Positions 5,235 through 5,477 of a stretch of 5,477 bases of DNA are shown in pieces (the stretch's first letter is position 1; each line of letters starts with the position of its first letter). The stretch is from positions 1 to 5,477 of the forward strand of contig CAZQAU010000059.1 of assembly GCA_964591375.1 (NCBI GenBank). The letters run 5' to 3'. The translations under genes were made by a program, and so were the position numbers. Below the pieces are notes generated by a model, which saw only the letters and a program-made list of their open reading frames with translations, was not told the DNA's origin and made no database searches. Source of the DNA: CAYYYG01 sp964591375 (GTDB taxonomy: Bacteria > Patescibacteriota > Microgenomatia > UBA1406 > GWC2-37-13).

Positions 5235-5477
5235 CCGGCCTAAACCATCTCCTGATTCCGAACTTTTCGATGAGAAAACGTTTTACCAGAGATTTTTACT
5301 GGACTTAAAGCAAAGTCGGCAAGAAGTCATCATAGAAAGCCCCTATATAACTGCCTCACGAATGGAATTACTCTATCCAACACTGGAACATTTGCTTACC
5401 CGCAAAGTACAGATATATATTGTCACAAGAGATCCTGTTAACCACGAAGACGAATATATGAGATATCAGGCAACAAA
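5221..5477 (+). CDS. Phospholipase D-like domain protein, 5' part
   Basis: The first 85 codons of a gene that continues past the window. After a polar N-terminus comes FDEKTFYQRFLLDLKQS, then EVIIESPYIT (35-44), a helix with LYPTLEHLLTRK, the strand VQIYIVTRDP (63-72) and HEDEYMRYQA. This order matches the first half of a PLD-superfamily domain of the type with an IIESPxIT strand, a V-x-IVTRDP strand and H-D/E-x-M-R. These proteins are often nuclease-like and occur alone or fused to helicases in mobile or DNA-processing contexts. The catalytic HxK motif would lie beyond the window end, so activity cannot be judged. The start is fixed by a strong Shine-Dalgarno. It overlaps the preceding small ORF by 14 nt, suggesting translational coupling. 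Confidence 0.8.
   Translation, partial: MRLFNRPKPSPDSELFDEKTFYQRFLLDLKQSRQEVIIESPYITASRMELLYPTLEHLLTRKVQIYIVTRDPVNHEDEYMRYQAT

Noticed and set aside
1..5477. CRISPR array or similar regularly spaced repeats
   Set aside because: No series of short identical repeats with even spacing is present. The only repeated block is the coding-like pair at 3850 and 5124 plus a short fragment.

Overview
The window is AT-rich and densely packed, and most likely comes from a Candidate Phyla Radiation (Patescibacteria, Microgenomates-like) genome. The clues are a membrane-free PAS-PAS histidine kinase with a phosphorylation box of the form LASHQLRTPLSTINWY, single-pass surface proteins with small beta-sandwich domains, little Shine-Dalgarno use, and -10 boxes directly against start codons. 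TGA ends a conserved receiver gene (1447-1449), so TGA is a stop here and the Gracilibacteria-type recoded genetic code does not apply. The taxonomic call is inference; there is no phylogenetic marker gene in the window.

Left part (1-1380): the 3' end of an O-antigen ligase/polymerase-like membrane protein on the + strand converges on, and overlaps by 23 bp, a minus-strand gene for a membrane-anchored protein with two Ig-like domains. Behind that gene, also on the minus strand, is a complete tRNA-Thr(CGU) with an encoded CCA. Both minus-strand genes have recognisable -10 elements.

Middle (1447-3744): a tight minus-strand signalling operon, transcribed from 3744 downward: a soluble PAS-PAS-HisKA-HATPase kinase, then two stand-alone receiver proteins (gaps of 5 and 13 nt). 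No output domain is present, so the phosphorylated receivers must act on proteins encoded elsewhere.

Right part (3745-5477): the 243-nt divergent gap holds a start-less remnant of a small coding sequence and a promoter for a membrane-anchored protein (carboxypeptidase-regulatory-like domain, OB-like domain, C-terminal cysteine-containing domain). After that gene come a short third copy of the same motif and a weak tRNA-3'-end-like sequence. Next is an intact 54-56 aa small ORF whose end carries a strong Shine-Dalgarno and overlaps the start of a phospholipase D-like gene that runs off the window. The remnant and the small ORF share 77 of 93 nt in frame with many synonymous differences. This suggests a real small-protein family duplicated around the membrane-protein gene, and it is the most unusual thing in the window. 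I see no CRISPR array, transposase, integrase or complete mobile element.
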